From positions 1 to 64,000 of the forward strand of contig NZ_JADMJL010000021.1 of NCBI RefSeq assembly GCF_018780585.1: DNA of 64,000 nt, given 5' to 3'. This DNA is from Methyloversatilis discipulorum. GTDB taxonomy: Bacteria > Pseudomonadota > Gammaproteobacteria > Burkholderiales > Rhodocyclaceae. Below are positions 44,161-56,172 of this stretch, one piece after another. A program made the translations under genes and the position numbers. The notes under the pieces were generated by a model. It worked only from the letters and a program-made list of their open reading frames with translations, made no database searches and was not told the origin of the DNA. The first letter of the stretch is position 1. Each line of letters begins with the position of its first letter.

Positions 44161-46377
44161 TTATCGGGTCTGCGTCAGTTGTTGCACCTGAGGCTGCAAC
44201 TGAGCTTGCGCCTGAGACAGCTGCACCACCTGCTCCACCTGTATCGGCTGAGCGGTCGGCTGTACCGGCGCCGAAGCGTGTGTCGCCCCGGTGGCTGACG
44301 GCAGCAGCGGCACGATGAGCAGCGCCACGATGTTGATGATCTTGATCAGCGGATTCACCGCCGGGCCGGCCGTGTCCTTGTACGGGTCGCCGACCGTGTC
44401 ACCGGTCACCGCCGCCTTGTGCGCCTCCGAGCCCTTGCCGCCGAAGTGACCGTCCTCGATGTACTTCTTCGCGTTGTCCCAGGCGCCACCGCCGGTGGTC
44501 ATCGAGATCGCGACGAAGAGGCCGGTCACGATGGTACCCATCAGCACACCGCCCAGCGCCTGCACGCCGGCTTCAGACCCCATCAGGAAAGCCATGCCGA
44601 AAGCCACGACGACGGGCACCAGCACCGGAAGCAAGGACGGAATCATCATTTCCTTGATCGCCGCCACGGTCAGCATGTCGACCGCGCGCGAATAGTCCGG
44701 CTTGGCGGTGCCTTCCATGATGCCGGGGATCTCCTTGAACTGGCGACGGACCTCGACCACCACGGCGCCGGCGGAACGGCCGACCGCTTCCATCGCCATG
44801 GCGCCGAACAGGTAGGGAATCAGGCCGCCGATGAACAGGCCGATGATGACCGCCGGGTTGGCCAGATCGAAAGCCACGCTGTGGCCGACCGCTTCCAGTG
44901 CGTGCGTGTAGTCGGCGAACAGCACCAGCGCGGCCAAGCCGGCCGAACCGATGGCGTAACCCTTGGTCACCGCCTTGGTCGTGTTACCGACGGCGTCGAG
45001 CGGATCGGTCACCGCGCGCACCGAGTCCGGCAGCTCCGACATTTCGGCGATGCCGCCGGCGTTGTCGGTGATCGGGCCGTAGGCGTCGAGCGCGACGATG
45101 ATGCCGGACATGCTGAGCATCGAAGTCGCCGCGATGGCGATGCCGTACAGGCCGCCCAGCGTGTAGGCCGCCCAGATCGCCGCGCACACCGCCAGCACCG
45201 GCCAGGCGCACGACTTCATCGACACGCCGAGGCCGGCGATGATGTTGGTGCCGTGACCGGTTGTCGAGGCCTCCGCGATGTGCTTGACCGGCGGGAAGTC
45301 GGTGCCGGTGTAGTACTCGGTGATCACCACCATCAGGCCGGTCAGCACGAGACCGACGACCGCCGCCCCATACAGCCGGATCTGCGCACCGTCGTAGATG
45401 CCCATCGCCGCATTCAGCGCGTCGTCCGGCATCAGCATCGTGGTCAGCGGGTAGAAGGCGATCAGCGCCAGCACACCGGCGACGATGAGGCCGCGGTAGA
45501 GGCCGTTCATGATCTTCTGACCCGGCTTGGTCTTCACGAACATGCAGCCGATGATGGAGGCGATGATGGAGAAGCCGCCCAGCGCCAGCGGGTAGATCAC
45601 CGCCGCCTCGGCATTCGACTTCAGCATCAGCGCACCGAGCAGCATGGTCGCCACCGTCGTCACCGCGTAGGTTTCGAACAGGTCGGCCGCCATGCCGGCG
45701 CAGTCGCCGACGTTGTCACCGACGTTGTCGGCAATCACCGCCGGGTTGCGCGGATCGTCTTCCGGAATGCCCGCTTCGACCTTGCCTACCAGGTCGGCAC
45801 CGACGTCGGCACCCTTGGTGAAGATGCCGCCGCCCAGACGGGCGAAGATCGAAATCAGCGAGGAACCGAAACCCAGGCCGATCAGCGGATGGATGATCTG
45901 GTCTATGGTCGCGTCATGTGCCGCCGCCCCCTTCAGGATGGCGTAGTAGCCTGCCACCCCCAGCAGGCCCAGACCGACCACCAGCATGCCCGTGATGGCG
46001 CCACCACGGAAGGCGACGTCGAAGGCTTCGGAAATGCCCTTGCGCGCGGCTTCCGCCGTACGCACGTTGGCGCGGACCGACACGTTCATGCCGATGTAGC
46101 CAGCAGCACCGGACAGCACCGCACCGATGACGAAACCGGCCGCGGTGGACATGCCCAGGGTGACGGCGAGGAGGATGGTCAGGATGACACCGACGATGGC
46201 GATCGTGCGGTACTGACGGTTGAGATAGGCCTTTGCCCCTTCCTGCACGGCGTCGGCAATTTCCCGCATTCGGGGGTTGCCGGAAGGTTGGGCAAGGATC
46301 CACTTGCTGGATACGGCGCCATACACGATGGCCACCACTGCGCACACGAGTGCGAACCACAGACCGAACGACGACAT
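44161..46377 (-). CDS. hppA: Membrane-bound H+-translocating pyrophosphatase
   Basis: HppA uses PPi hydrolysis to pump protons across the inner membrane. The ATG at 46377 gives 738 residues with about 16 membrane segments, the substrate loop containing [40 protein letters not shown] and [33 protein letters not shown] carries the Lys typical of K+-independent H+-PPases. Unusually, the C-terminus extends by about 40 residues rich in Gln, Val and Ala ([14 protein letters not shown]...QQLTQTR) after the last membrane segment. It follows pfp on the same strand after 173 bp, consistent with PPi-centred metabolism. Confidence 0.95.
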   Translation of the reverse strand: MSSFGLWFALVCAVVAIVYGAVSSKWILAQPSGNPRMREIADAVQEGAKAYLNRQYRTIAIVGVILTILLAVTLGMSTAAGFVIGAVLSGAAGYIGMNVSVRANVRTAEAARKGISEAFDVAFRGGAITGMLVVGLGLLGVAGYYAILKGAAAHDATIDQIIHPLIGLGFGSSLISIFARLGGGIFTKGADVGADLVGKVEAGIPEDDPRNPAVIADNVGDNVGDCAGMAADLFETYAVTTVATMLLGALMLKSNAEAAVIYPLALGGFSIIASIIGCMFVKTKPGQKIMNGLYRGLIVAGVLALIAFYPLTTMLMPDDALNAAMGIYDGAQIRLYGAAVVGLVLTGLMVVITEYYTGTDFPPVKHIAEASTTGHGTNIIAGLGVSMKSCAWPVLAVCAAIWAAYTLGGLYGIAIAATSMLSMSGIIVALDAYGPITDNAGGIAEMSELPDSVRAVTDPLDAVGNTTKAVTKGYAIGSAGLAALVLFADYTHALEAVGHSVAFDLANPAVIIGLFIGGLIPYLFGAMAMEAVGRSAGAVVVEVRRQFKEIPGIMEGTAKPDYSRAVDMLTVAAIKEMMIPSLLPVLVPVVVAFGMAFLMGSEAGVQALGGVLMGTIVTGLFVAISMTTGGGAWDNAKKYIEDGHFGGKGSEAHKAAVTGDTVGDPYKDTAGPAVNPLIKIINIVALLIVPLLPSATGATHASAPVQPTAQPIQVEQVVQLSQAQAQLQPQVQQLTQTR

Positions 46378-46550
46378 CACCCCTCCTCTTGTTTTGACTG
46401 CGTGCAACGAAAGGGCGGCGCCGTGACCCCGCCCCGGAAGCAGCGAGCAACCTTGTGGGTTGCCGGACACGCGCCCCTGCGGCGCATGTCCTGGTATGTC
46501 ATCCGCACGCCGGGGAGCGTGCGGCTACAAGCGGTGCGTCTTCGACCCGG

Positions 46551-47807
46551 TCAGCCCGAGAACGGCGGCAGCGTGCGCGGCACGCTCTCGTTCTTCAGGC
46601 TGACATAGGCCGGCAGTCCATTCACGTAGGGCGGATAGTCCTCACCCTCGATCAGGGGCTGCAGGTATTTCCGGCAGGCCTCGGTGATGCCGAAGCCGTC
46701 GTCGGAAATGAAATGCCTGGGCATCATCTTCTCGCGGTTCGCAACGTCCTGCAGTTGCGCCACGTCAATCTTCCATGCATAGGGCGTATCGGACACGCGC
46801 ACGATGGCGGGCATGACCGCGTTGCGGCCCTCGATCGCCAGTTCGACCGCGCGCCGACCGAGCGCGTAGGCCTGCTGCGCGTCGGTGCCGGAGGCGATGT
46901 GGCGACCGCTGCGCTGCAGATAGTCCGGCAGCGCCCAGTGATACTTGTGGCCGAGCTTCGCCTTGATCAGTTCGGCGACCTGCTGGCCGACCCCGCCCAG
47001 CTGGGCGTGGCCAAATGCGTCGCGCGTGCCCGACTCGGCCAGCAGCTTGCCGTCGGCGCCACGCAGGCCCTCGGACACCGCGATGGCGCAGAAGTCGTGC
47101 TCACGTACGCAGGCGTCGACGCGCGCCAGGAAGGCCGCCTCGTCGAACGGAATTTCGGGGAACAGCAGGATGTGCGGTGCCTCGGCCGGCGTGCGCGCGG
47201 CGAGGCCCGCAGCGGCAGTGATCCAGCCGGCGTGGCGGCCCATCACTTCCATCACGAAGATCTTGGTGGACGTGCGCGCCATCGACGCGACGTCCAGACC
47301 CGCCTCCATCATCGACACCGCAACATACTTCGCCACCGAGCCGAAGCCCGGGCAGTTGTCGGTCTCGACCAGATCGTTATCCACTGTCTTCGGAATGCCG
47401 ACGCAGGTGAGCGGGTAGTGCAGCTTCTCGGCGATCTGCGACACCTTCCACGCCGTGTCCATCGAATCGTTGCCACCGTTGTAGAGGAAGTAACGGATGT
47501 CGTGCGCGCGGAATACCTCGATCAGCCGCTCGTACTGCGCGCGGCTCTCGTCGAGGCCTTTTAGCTTGTATCGGCAGGAACCGAAGGCGCCGCCCGGCGT
47601 GTGGCGCAGGGCGGCGATGGCTGCGTCGCTTTCCAGCGAGGTATCGATCAGGTCTTCGTGCAGCGCACCGAGGATGCCGTTGCGCCCGGCGAACACCTTG
47701 CCGATCACGTCGCCATGCTCACGCGCCGCCTGGATGACGCCGCAGGCGGTCGCGTTGATGACCGCCGTGACGCCACCGGACTGCGCGTAGAACAGGTTTG
47801 CAGCCAT
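46551..47807 (-). CDS. pfp: Pyrophosphate-dependent 6-phosphofructokinase
   Basis: The 418-residue enzyme interconverts fructose 6-phosphate and fructose 1,6-bisphosphate with PPi instead of ATP. It has AQSGGVTAVIN near the N-terminus, YNGGNDSMDTA where ATP-dependent enzymes have GGDGS (the Asn-Asp change marks PPi use), GIPKTVDNDL with the catalytic TVDND, and VMGRHAGWI. It starts 5 bp after adk and is probably co-transcribed with it and with hppA downstream. Confidence 0.95.
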   Translation of the reverse strand: MAANLFYAQSGGVTAVINATACGVIQAAREHGDVIGKVFAGRNGILGALHEDLIDTSLESDAAIAALRHTPGGAFGSCRYKLKGLDESRAQYERLIEVFRAHDIRYFLYNGGNDSMDTAWKVSQIAEKLHYPLTCVGIPKTVDNDLVETDNCPGFGSVAKYVAVSMMEAGLDVASMARTSTKIFVMEVMGRHAGWITAAAGLAARTPAEAPHILLFPEIPFDEAAFLARVDACVREHDFCAIAVSEGLRGADGKLLAESGTRDAFGHAQLGGVGQQVAELIKAKLGHKYHWALPDYLQRSGRHIASGTDAQQAYALGRRAVELAIEGRNAVMPAIVRVSDTPYAWKIDVAQLQDVANREKMMPRHFISDDGFGITEACRKYLQPLIEGEDYPPYVNGLPAYVSLKNESVPRTLPPFSG

Positions 47808-47812
47808 GCAGA

Positions 47813-49353
<1,541 letters not shown>

Positions 49354-49370
49354 GATGACCTCCCCGTCGC

Positions 49371-49580
49371 TCAGCCGTTGCGGCCAGCCGGCTCGCGCAG
49401 CGCGGCGACCTCTTCCTCGCTCATTTCACGTGCTTCGTCTTCGAGCATGACCGGAATGCCGTCGCGGATCGGATACGCCAGGCGGCTGGCCTTGCACTGC
49501 AGCTCGTTGCGTGCGCGGTCGAGCACCAGCGGCGCCTTGGTGACCGGGCAGACGAGAATTTCAAGAAGACGTGGATCCAT
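49371..49580 (-). CDS. Trm112/YcaR family protein
   Basis: The 69-residue protein of the UPF0434/Trm112 family begins [18 protein letters not shown] and contains [20 protein letters not shown] and [15 protein letters not shown]. Family members are small zinc-ribbon-like partners; here only the CPV and QC cysteines are kept. It overlaps lpxK by 20 bp, which implies translational coupling. Confidence 0.92.
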   Translation of the reverse strand: MDPRLLEILVCPVTKAPLVLDRARNELQCKASRLAYPIRDGIPVMLEDEAREMSEEEVAALREPAGRNG

Positions 49581-50568
49581 GCTTCAACTCCGCTAGACGG
49601 GTCGCGATGTAACCCGCCAGATCAGGGTCGAGGTGTGCCTCGACCGGCAATACCCACATCGGGGTGTCCGACAATCCGTGACATTTTACCGCGTCCTTCT
49701 CCGTCAGCAGCAGCGCATCGCAGCCGGAGAAGGTGAGGTCCTGCGCCGAATACACGTGATGATCGGGAAACGGATGCGCGACGAACTCGAGCCCGAGCGC
49801 GCGCAGGTGATCGAAAAAGCGTGCCGGCTCACCGATACCGGCGATCGCATGCAGGCGCAGACCCGCCAGATCGGCCGCCGCCGCCTGCTGTTCCGGACGA
49901 TCGAGCCGATAGAAGCGCGCGCCGTGCAGACCCATGCGGAAGGCGGTGCGGACACCCTCAGGCGGCGTCGGCAAGCCGTTCAGCACCACTGCATCGACCG
50001 TGCGCAGGCGAGCCGGCGGTTCGCGCAAGGGCCCTGCCGGCAGGTGGAAACCATTCATGACGCCGCGCCGATCGAGCACCGCGATTTCAACGTCGCGCGC
50101 CAGCGCGTAGTGCTGCAGACCGTCGTCGCACAGCACGAGGTCGCAATCGGGATGTGCCGCCAGCCCGGCCCGTGCGGCATCGGCACGACGGCGACCGACC
50201 CACACCGGCAGACCGCTGCGCCGCGCCAGCAGCACCGGTTCGTCCCCCGATTCGGTAACGTCGGCCCGGGCATCGACCTCATGCACGGCATCGGCGCGAC
50301 CGCCGTAGCCGCGCGTGACGATGAGCGGGCGCCAGCCGCGCGCGGCGAGCGCGCGAGCGAGGTAGAGCGTGAGCGGCGTCTTGCCGGCGCCACCGGCGAT
50401 GATGTTGCCGACGACGATCACCGGCACCGGCAGACGGTCGACACGCAGCAGTCCCGCGCGGAAAGCAGCGCGTCGCAACGCGGATACGAGGCGGAACAGC
50501 AGCGACAGCGGCCACAGCAGCCAGGCTGCGACGCCGCGGCTGCGCCACAGCGCGGGCGCGGTGCTCAT
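49561..50568 (-). CDS. lpxK: Tetraacyldisaccharide 4'-kinase
   Basis: LpxK phosphorylates the lipid A disaccharide at the 4' position on the inner face of the membrane. The 335-residue product has an N-terminal membrane anchor ([18 protein letters not shown]), [15 protein letters not shown]-loop [25 protein letters not shown] and [12 protein letters not shown]. Its ATG overlaps the stop of exbD by four bases. Confidence 0.96.
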   Translation of the reverse strand: MSTAPALWRSRGVAAWLLWPLSLLFRLVSALRRAAFRAGLLRVDRLPVPVIVVGNIIAGGAGKTPLTLYLARALAARGWRPLIVTRGYGGRADAVHEVDARADVTESGDEPVLLARRSGLPVWVGRRRADAARAGLAAHPDCDLVLCDDGLQHYALARDVEIAVLDRRGVMNGFHLPAGPLREPPARLRTVDAVVLNGLPTPPEGVRTAFRMGLHGARFYRLDRPEQQAAAADLAGLRLHAIAGIGEPARFFDHLRALGLEFVAHPFPDHHVYSAQDLTFSGCDALLLTEKDAVKCHGLSDTPMWVLPVEAHLDPDLAGYIATRLAELKHGSTSS

Positions 50569-50993
50569 CGGCCGCCGGACGCGTCGGACTGGGTGGCGAA
50601 GGAAATGCCGGCAATGCCGGCGCGCTGCGCGGCCTGCATCACGTCGATCGACGACTGCAGCCGCGCGTCCTTGTCGGACGAGATGATGACCACCGGCTCC
50701 TGCTTGCCCGACGCCGCCTTCGCCAGCGCCTCGGCCAGCGCATCGGCGTTGCCGGCCGCCACCGGCAGGCGATTGATCAGGATGTCGCCGCGCGCGGTGA
50801 TGAGCACATTGATCTCGCGATCGGTTGCCTCCGCTTCCGGTGCTTCGGCACTGGGCAGCGTGATTTCGAGGCCGGCCGTTTTCGAGTAGGTGGTCGTCAC
50901 CATCAGGAAGATGAGGATGACCAGCAGCACGTCGATCAGCGGGATCAGATTGATTTCGAGCTCTTCACGCCCGCGGCCGCGTCGGAAATTCAT
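50565..50993 (-). CDS. exbD: ExbD/TolR-family biopolymer transport protein, copy 1
   Basis: The 142-residue product has a single membrane helix with the proton-path Asp (INLIPLIDVLLVILIFLMVT) and a periplasmic domain. It works with the ExbB-like protein 9 bp upstream. It is not the same pair as exbBD at 59.5-60.7 kb. In this position many betaproteobacteria have exbBD upstream of lpxK; the partner protein may be TonB or a Tol-like factor. Confidence 0.92.
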   Translation of the reverse strand: MNFRRGRGREELEINLIPLIDVLLVILIFLMVTTTYSKTAGLEITLPSAEAPEAEATDREINVLITARGDILINRLPVAAGNADALAEALAKAASGKQEPVVIISSDKDARLQSSIDVMQAAQRAGIAGISFATQSDASGGR

Positions 50994-51002
50994 GAGGCGT
51001 CC

Positions 51003-51614
51003 TTACTTCGCGGCGCGCTCGCCGTGCACCACCTCGACCAGCTTGATCGCCTGCTGCTCCATATCGACGATGAAGTCGTCGACGCGACCGCGGAAGTAGC
51101 GGTGGAAAATCAGCGCCGGAATCGCCACCAGCAGACCGAAGCCGGTGTTGTACAGCGCGATCGAGATGCCGCTGGCCAGTTGCTGGGGATTGCTGCCGGT
51201 AGCGGTCTGCGAACCGAAGATTTCGATCATGCCGACCACGGTACCGAACAGGCCCATCAGCGGCGCCGCCGCGGCGATGGTGCCGAGCGTGGTCAGATAG
51301 CGTTCGAGATCATGCGTGACCGCGCGCCCCTCCTCCTCGATCGCCTCCTTCATCACTTCGCGCGAGCTGCGCACATTGCGCAGGCCGGCGGCCAGCACGC
51401 GGCCCAGCGGCGAGTGCGCGGCAACGCGGCGTATCATGTCGGCGTTCGGCTGACCGCCCTTCAGGTCAGTGGCGATGGATTCGAGCAGACCCGGCGGCAC
51501 GACCTTGCTTCGACGCAGACTGGCCAGACGTTCGATGATCAGCGCGACGGCGATGACGGAGGCGGCTATCAGCGGCCAGATCGGCCAGCCGGCCGCGCGG
51601 ATGATCTCAAACAC
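51003..51614 (-). CDS. exbB: ExbB/TolQ-family proton channel protein, copy 1
   Basis: The 203-residue product has three membrane segments: residues 10-30 (IWPLIAASVIAVALIIERL), then LTTLGTIAAAAPLMGLFGTV and IALYNTGFGLLVAIPALIFH, the MotA/TolQ/ExbB signature. GTG at 51614 after AAGGGG is the best start; no ATG fits. It opens the exbB-exbD-lpxK-trm112-kdsB-adk-pfp-hppA run. Paired DnaA boxes lie about 90 bp upstream. Confidence 0.92.
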   Translation of the reverse strand: MFEIIRAAGWPIWPLIAASVIAVALIIERLASLRRSKVVPPGLLESIATDLKGGQPNADMIRRVAAHSPLGRVLAAGLRNVRSSREVMKEAIEEEGRAVTHDLERYLTTLGTIAAAAPLMGLFGTVVGMIEIFGSQTATGSNPQQLASGISIALYNTGFGLLVAIPALIFHRYFRGRVDDFIVDMEQQAIKLVEVVHGERAAK

Positions 51615-51705
51615 GTAGAGCCCCTTCGTGAACAAGCGGCGAACTGTAGCTTGCAGGACGTGGGGCGGCAACCCTGCGACATCGCCAGCGATGCAGCCGA
51701 CGAGG

Positions 51706-51728
51706 TTATCCACAGAAATTGTGGATAA
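51706..51728. promoter_or_regulatory. Inverted pair of consensus DnaA boxes
   Basis: TTATCCACA (51706-51714) and TGTGGATAA (51720-51728) are both perfect DnaA boxes facing each other over 5 bp, between the divergent exbB operon and xseA. Two boxes alone do not make an origin; they may link DnaA to transcription of xseA or exbB. Confidence 0.75.
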
Positions 51729-51854
51729 CTGTGTGGGTTTTGTCTGAGCGGCTTTGCTAACTCGCCTCGCGGTAAGCGTTTTCCTTACGCCGATCAAAAA
51801 TTAAGCTTCCATGACAGCCGCGTCGGTCTCGCCGGCCGTCGCGAAAATCGATTC

Positions 51855-53213
51855 ATGAATACAGTCAATGAAGACAGCAACGGCTCTGCCGCCATCGCCG
51901 TGTCGGAGCTCGCGCGACGCGCGCGTCTCGCGCTGGAGCGCCAGTTTCCGGTGCTCTGGGTCAGTGGCGAGCTGTCCGGTGTGACACGGGCCGCGTCAGG
52001 CCATCTTTACTTCTCGCTGAAGGACGAGGCGGCGCAGGTGCGTTGCGTCATGTTCCGCAGCCGCAGCCAGTTGCTGCCCTTCGAACCGAAGGCTGGCCTG
52101 CGGGTCGAGGTGCGCGCCCAGGTGTCTCTGTACGAGGCGCGCGGCGACTTCCAGCTGACCGTCGACGCGATGCGCCGCGCCGGTATCGGCGATCTGTACG
52201 AAGCCTTCCTCCGGCTGAAGGCGCAACTCGCGGCCGAAGGCCTGTTCGACGCGGCGCGCAAGCGGCCCCTGCCTGCCCTGCCCGCCCGGCTGGCCATCGT
52301 CACCTCACCGGGCGCGGCGGCACTGCGCGACGTGCTGGCGGCTCTGGCACGGCGTGCGCCGCATCTCGAAATCGTGCTGCTGCCCTGTCTGGTGCAGGGC
52401 GTCGACGCCCCGCGGCAGATCGCTACCGCGATCGGTCAGGCCGGCGGCGTCGACGCCGAGGTCGTGCTGCTGGTGCGCGGCGGCGGGTCCGCCGAGGACC
52501 TGGCAGCCTTCAACGACGAGCGTGTGGCGCGCGCCATCGCCGCCTGTCCGGTACCGGTGGTCAGCGGCGTCGGCCACGAAACGGATTTCTCGATTGCCGA
52601 CTTCGTCGCCGATGTGCGCGCAGCGACGCCGACCGCAGCCGCCGAACTGGTCAGCGCCGGCCACGTCGAAGCGGCGGGCCGTCTGCGCACGCTGAGTGCC
52701 CGCCTTGCCCGGGCGCTGCGCAGCCGGCTCGATGCACACGGGCAGAAACTCGACGACCTCGCCGCCCGACTGCGGCCGCCTGCAAGGCAGATGGACATCG
52801 CACACGACAGGCTGCATGGCCTTTACGACAGGCTCCGTCGCGCCCATGCGACACAGCGGACACAGGCGCAGCGGCGTGCCGAAGCACTGGCGATGCGCCT
52901 GCGGCTCGCACGTCCGACGCAGGCGATGCGGCAGGCAACCCTGTCGCGGCTGGCAGAACAACTGCGCCACGCCATGCATGCCCGCCTGGATCACGCCCGC
53001 CAGCGCGCGCACCTCGGCGCGACGCAACTGGCTCAGCTCGATCCGACCGCAGTACTGGCACGCGGTTTTTCCATCGTGCGCGACACCGAGGGCCGCATTG
53101 TCCGGGACGCCGCCACGCTGATGCACAGGCAGCCGCTGCGAATAGACTTCGCTCGCGGCCACGCGGACGTCGAAGTCAGCCATTCATACCCGGATTCCGA
53201 CGCCGCCGACTGA
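51855..53213 (+). CDS. xseA: Exodeoxyribonuclease VII large subunit
   Basis: The 452-residue product has an N-terminal OB-fold (VSELARRARLALERQFPVLW, VSGELSG, YFSLKDEAAQVRCVMFR), the catalytic domain with AIVTSPGAAALRDVLAALAR, LVRGGGSAEDLAAFNDE and GVGHETDFSIADFVAD, and a long coiled-coil tail ending in the usual LARGFSIVRD segment. With XseB (not in the window) it degrades single-stranded DNA to oligonucleotides. Full length. Confidence 0.96.
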   Translation: MNTVNEDSNGSAAIAVSELARRARLALERQFPVLWVSGELSGVTRAASGHLYFSLKDEAAQVRCVMFRSRSQLLPFEPKAGLRVEVRAQVSLYEARGDFQLTVDAMRRAGIGDLYEAFLRLKAQLAAEGLFDAARKRPLPALPARLAIVTSPGAAALRDVLAALARRAPHLEIVLLPCLVQGVDAPRQIATAIGQAGGVDAEVVLLVRGGGSAEDLAAFNDERVARAIAACPVPVVSGVGHETDFSIADFVADVRAATPTAAAELVSAGHVEAAGRLRTLSARLARALRSRLDAHGQKLDDLAARLRPPARQMDIAHDRLHGLYDRLRRAHATQRTQAQRRAEALAMRLRLARPTQAMRQATLSRLAEQLRHAMHARLDHARQRAHLGATQLAQLDPTAVLARGFSIVRDTEGRIVRDAATLMHRQPLRIDFARGHADVEVSHSYPDSDAAD

Positions 53214-53288
53214 CTCGCCTTGTGCTGACCGATGGCCGGCCATACACTCATGGACTTGGCTTTGAACCGACCGACTGGGAGAAAAAAC

Positions 53289-53876
53289 ATGGAACACACC
53301 CTGCCTCCGCTGCCCTACGCGCTCGACGCACTGGCACCGCACATTTCGCGTGAAACGCTGGAATTTCACTACGGCAAGCACCATCAGGCCTACGCCACCA
53401 ACCTGAACAACCTGATCAAGGGCACCGAGTTCGAGAACCTCGACCTGGAAGCCATCGTCAAGAAGGCCCCGGCCGGCGGCGTGTTCAACAACTCGGCCCA
53501 GGTGTGGAACCACTCTTTCTTCTGGAACAGCATGAAGCCGGCTGGCGGCGGCGCCCCGAGCGGCGCACTGGCTTCCGCCATCGACGCCAAGTGGGGCAGC
53601 TTCGACGAATTCAAGAAGGCCTTCAAGGCCTCGGCCGTCGGCAACTTCGGCTCCGGCTGGACCTGGCTGGTGAAGAAGAGCGACGGTACGCTGGACATCG
53701 TCAACACCAGCGGCGCCGGCACCCCGCTGACCTCCGACGCCAAGCCGCTGCTGACCATCGACGTGTGGGAACACGCCTACTACATCGATTACCGCAACCG
53801 TCGCCCGGATTTCGTCGACACCTTCCTCGCCAGCCTGGCGAACTGGGACTTCGCCGCCGCGAATTTCGCGTCCTGA
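53289..53876 (+). CDS. sodB: Iron superoxide dismutase
   Basis: The 195-residue product is a cytoplasmic Fe-SOD: ligands His27 ([10 protein letters not shown]), His in WNHSFFW, and Asp/His in [13 protein letters not shown]. The [13 protein letters not shown] and FGSGWTWL context and the Ala-Gln pattern are typical of the Fe type. ATG at 53289 follows GGGAG. The downstream hairpin near 53882-53905 may end it. Confidence 0.95.
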   Translation: MEHTLPPLPYALDALAPHISRETLEFHYGKHHQAYATNLNNLIKGTEFENLDLEAIVKKAPAGGVFNNSAQVWNHSFFWNSMKPAGGGAPSGALASAIDAKWGSFDEFKKAFKASAVGNFGSGWTWLVKKSDGTLDIVNTSGAGTPLTSDAKPLLTIDVWEHAYYIDYRNRRPDFVDTFLASLANWDFAAANFAS

Positions 53877-54036
53877 GCGACCGGCCGGGCCCTCGGGTCC
53901 GGCCGAATCCCCGCGCGCGCTGCACGGCCCGGCTCGTCTGGTGCATGCAGCGCGTTTTTCATTCCGGTCGACGCAACGCATGCGAGTTGCAATGGTCGGA
54001 GTGGCGTTACGAGTGGCGTTACTCAAGGAGACCGAT

Positions 54037-54426
54037 ATGTCGCAGTGGAGAAAAGCAGGCCCGAACGAAGCCTTCACGCCGGAGGAAATCGATGCCCGTC
54101 TGAAGGCCGAACTGCCGAAGTGGTACTACGAGGACGGCTGGATTCGCCGCAAGTACAAGACCAGCGGCTGGAAGGGCACGCTGATGGTGGTGAACACGGT
54201 CGGTCATCTGGCCGAGGCGGCCTTCCATCACCCGGACCTCGCCGTGTCCTATGCTTTCGTGATCGTCAAGCTGGTCAATCACGAAGCCAAGGGCGTGACT
54301 GAGCGCGACTTCCAGCTGGCGAAGAAGATCGAGGACGTGATCATGTGGCAACCGGGCGCGGAAGAAGGCAGCGCGCTGGCCGGCACTCCGGACGATCCGC
54401 GCTTCAAGTACATCAAGTACGACTGA
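54037..54426 (+). CDS. Pterin-4a-carbinolamine dehydratase family protein (DCoH-like)
   Basis: The 129-residue product has the PCD/DCoH core: GWIRRKYKTSGWKGTLMVVN, VGHLAEAAFHHPDLAVSYAF (with the conserved His-His-Pro-Asp), and VKLVNHEAKGVTERDFQLAKK. AAGGAG precedes the ATG. PCD enzymes recycle tetrahydropterin cofactor. No phenylalanine hydroxylase is nearby, so a different pterin role is possible. The C-terminal 25 residues (GSALAGTPDDPRFKYIKYD) extend beyond the usual family end. Confidence 0.85.
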   Translation: MSQWRKAGPNEAFTPEEIDARLKAELPKWYYEDGWIRRKYKTSGWKGTLMVVNTVGHLAEAAFHHPDLAVSYAFVIVKLVNHEAKGVTERDFQLAKKIEDVIMWQPGAEEGSALAGTPDDPRFKYIKYD

Positions 54427-54434
54427 TCGCCGGC

Positions 54435-55589
54435 ATGAAGCGCGACAGCCTGCGCATCGAGCGGCACGCGTCGATGGCGGCCATCGACGCGGCGCAGTGG
54501 GACGCGCTCACCGGCGGTCACGCCACGCTGTCGCACGCACTGCTCGACGCTTTCGAGACGTCCGGCTGCGTGTCGCCTGAGAGCGGCTGGCGCCCCGATC
54601 ATCTCGCGCTGTACGACGGCGACTGCCTGGTTGCCGCCCTGCCCGGCTATCTGAAGTCGCACAGCTACGGCGAATACGTGTTCGACTGGGCCTGGGCCGA
54701 GGCGCTGGAGCGCAGCGGTCGCGAGTACTACCCCAAGCTGCTGTGCGCCGTGCCCTTCACCCCGGTTCCCGGCCCGAGACTGCTGGCGCAGGACACCGCC
54801 GCGCGCGCCGTGCTGCTCGACGCCTGGCTCGCGCACGCGCGCTCGCTCGGCGTGTCGTCGGCGCACCTGCTGTTTCCGGACGCCGCGGCACTGGCGGCGA
54901 TCGACACGTCGAGGCTGCTGCTGCGTGAATCGGTACAGTTCCACTGGCACAACGCCGGCTACCGCAGCCACGACGAATTCCTCGCCACGCTGAGTGCCGA
55001 CAAGCGCAAGAAGATCCGCCAGGAGCGTCGACGCGTGCGCGACGCCGGCGTCACGCTGCGGCGTATCGACGGCGCCGACATCAGCGACGCGGAACTGGCC
55101 CTGTTCGTCGCCTGCTACCGCAACACCTACCGCGTGCGCGGCCAGCGTCCCTATCTGAATGCCCGCTTCTTCGAACTGCTGCGGGAACGCACGCCGCAAT
55201 CACTGATGCTGGTGATCGCTTCGCGTGACGGGCAGGACGTCGCCTGCGCGCTGAACCTGCGCGACGACACGCGGCTGTACGGGCGCTACTGGGGGGAGAT
55301 GGAATACGTGCCCTGCCTGCATTTCGAAGCCTGTTACCACCAGGGCATCGAATACGCGATCGAACGCGGCCTGCAGGCTTTCGAGGGGGGTGCCCAGGGC
55401 GAGCACAAGATGGCGCGCGGTTTCACGCCGGTGCGCACCTGGTCGGCGCACTGGCTGCGCGACGAGGACTTTTCCGATGCGGTGGCGCGCTACCTCGAAC
55501 GGGAGCGCGCCGGCATCGCACTGCACATCAACGAACTGGAGGAACGCACGCCCTACCGCACACGCGGCGGGGCGCCGGACTCGCCGTAG
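54435..55589 (+). CDS. GNAT-type acyltransferase of the COG3146 family
   Basis: The 384-residue product starts 8 bp after the DCoH gene. It has the double-GNAT layout of COG3146/DUF482 proteins: PGYLKSHSYGEYVFDWAWAE, YYPKLLCAVPFTPVPGPRLL, KRKKIRQERRRV, GRYWGEMEYVPCLHFEACYH and GAQGEHKMARGFTP. The function is unestablished; FemAB-like peptide or acyl transfer is the nearest known activity. Confidence 0.85.
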   Translation: MKRDSLRIERHASMAAIDAAQWDALTGGHATLSHALLDAFETSGCVSPESGWRPDHLALYDGDCLVAALPGYLKSHSYGEYVFDWAWAEALERSGREYYPKLLCAVPFTPVPGPRLLAQDTAARAVLLDAWLAHARSLGVSSAHLLFPDAAALAAIDTSRLLLRESVQFHWHNAGYRSHDEFLATLSADKRKKIRQERRRVRDAGVTLRRIDGADISDAELALFVACYRNTYRVRGQRPYLNARFFELLRERTPQSLMLVIASRDGQDVACALNLRDDTRLYGRYWGEMEYVPCLHFEACYHQGIEYAIERGLQAFEGGAQGEHKMARGFTPVRTWSAHWLRDEDFSDAVARYLERERAGIALHINELEERTPYRTRGGAPDSP

Positions 55590-55596
55590 TTCGAAC

Positions 55597-56145
55597 TCAG
55601 TAGTTCGGCTTCTCTTCGGCCTGCTGGTAGCGGTCGACGCCGGCCATGATTTCCTTCTTGGCTTCCTCGATGTCGGCCCAGCCCTGCACCTTGACGAACT
55701 TGCCCGGCTCGAGATCCTTGTAGTGCTCGAAGAAGTGCGAGATCTGGTCCAGCAGAATCTGCGGCAGGTCGCGCGGGCTCTGCACAGAGCGGTACATCGG
55801 GGTCAGCTTGTCCACCGGCACGGCCAGCAGCTTCGCATCCTCACCGGCCTCGTCGACCATCTTCAGCATGCCGATCGGACGGCAACGCACGACCACGCCC
55901 GGCGGCAGCGCGAACTGCGACATCACCAGCACATCGACCGGGTCGCCGTCGCCGGCGATGGTGTGCGGGATGTAGCCGTAGTTGCACGGATAGTGCATGG
56001 CGGTCGACATGAAGCGATCGACGAAGACGGCGCCCGACTCCTTGTCCACTTCGTACTTGACCGGGTCCGAATGCATCGGGATTTCGATCACAACGTTGAA
56101 ATCGTTGGGCAGATCCTTGCCCGACGGAACTCGTTCCAGACCCAT
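55597..56145 (-). CDS. ppa: Inorganic pyrophosphatase, family I
   Basis: The 182-residue soluble enzyme has the signature DGDPVDVLV with metal-binding aspartates, [11 protein letters not shown] and [20 protein letters not shown]. It hydrolyses PPi and so competes with hppA and pfp in the same genome. It converges with the acyltransferase with only 7 bp between the stops. Confidence 0.96.
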   Translation of the reverse strand: MGLERVPSGKDLPNDFNVVIEIPMHSDPVKYEVDKESGAVFVDRFMSTAMHYPCNYGYIPHTIAGDGDPVDVLVMSQFALPPGVVVRCRPIGMLKMVDEAGEDAKLLAVPVDKLTPMYRSVQSPRDLPQILLDQISHFFEHYKDLEPGKFVKVQGWADIEEAKKEIMAGVDRYQQAEEKPNY

Positions 56146-56172
56146 GTCTCGCTCCTTGTGAAAAGCCCGCGA

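Noticed and set aside
51690-51860. Replication origin at the DnaA boxes
   Set aside because: Only two boxes, no AT-rich unwinding element and no dnaA/dnaN/gidA neighbour; a regulatory site is more likely.
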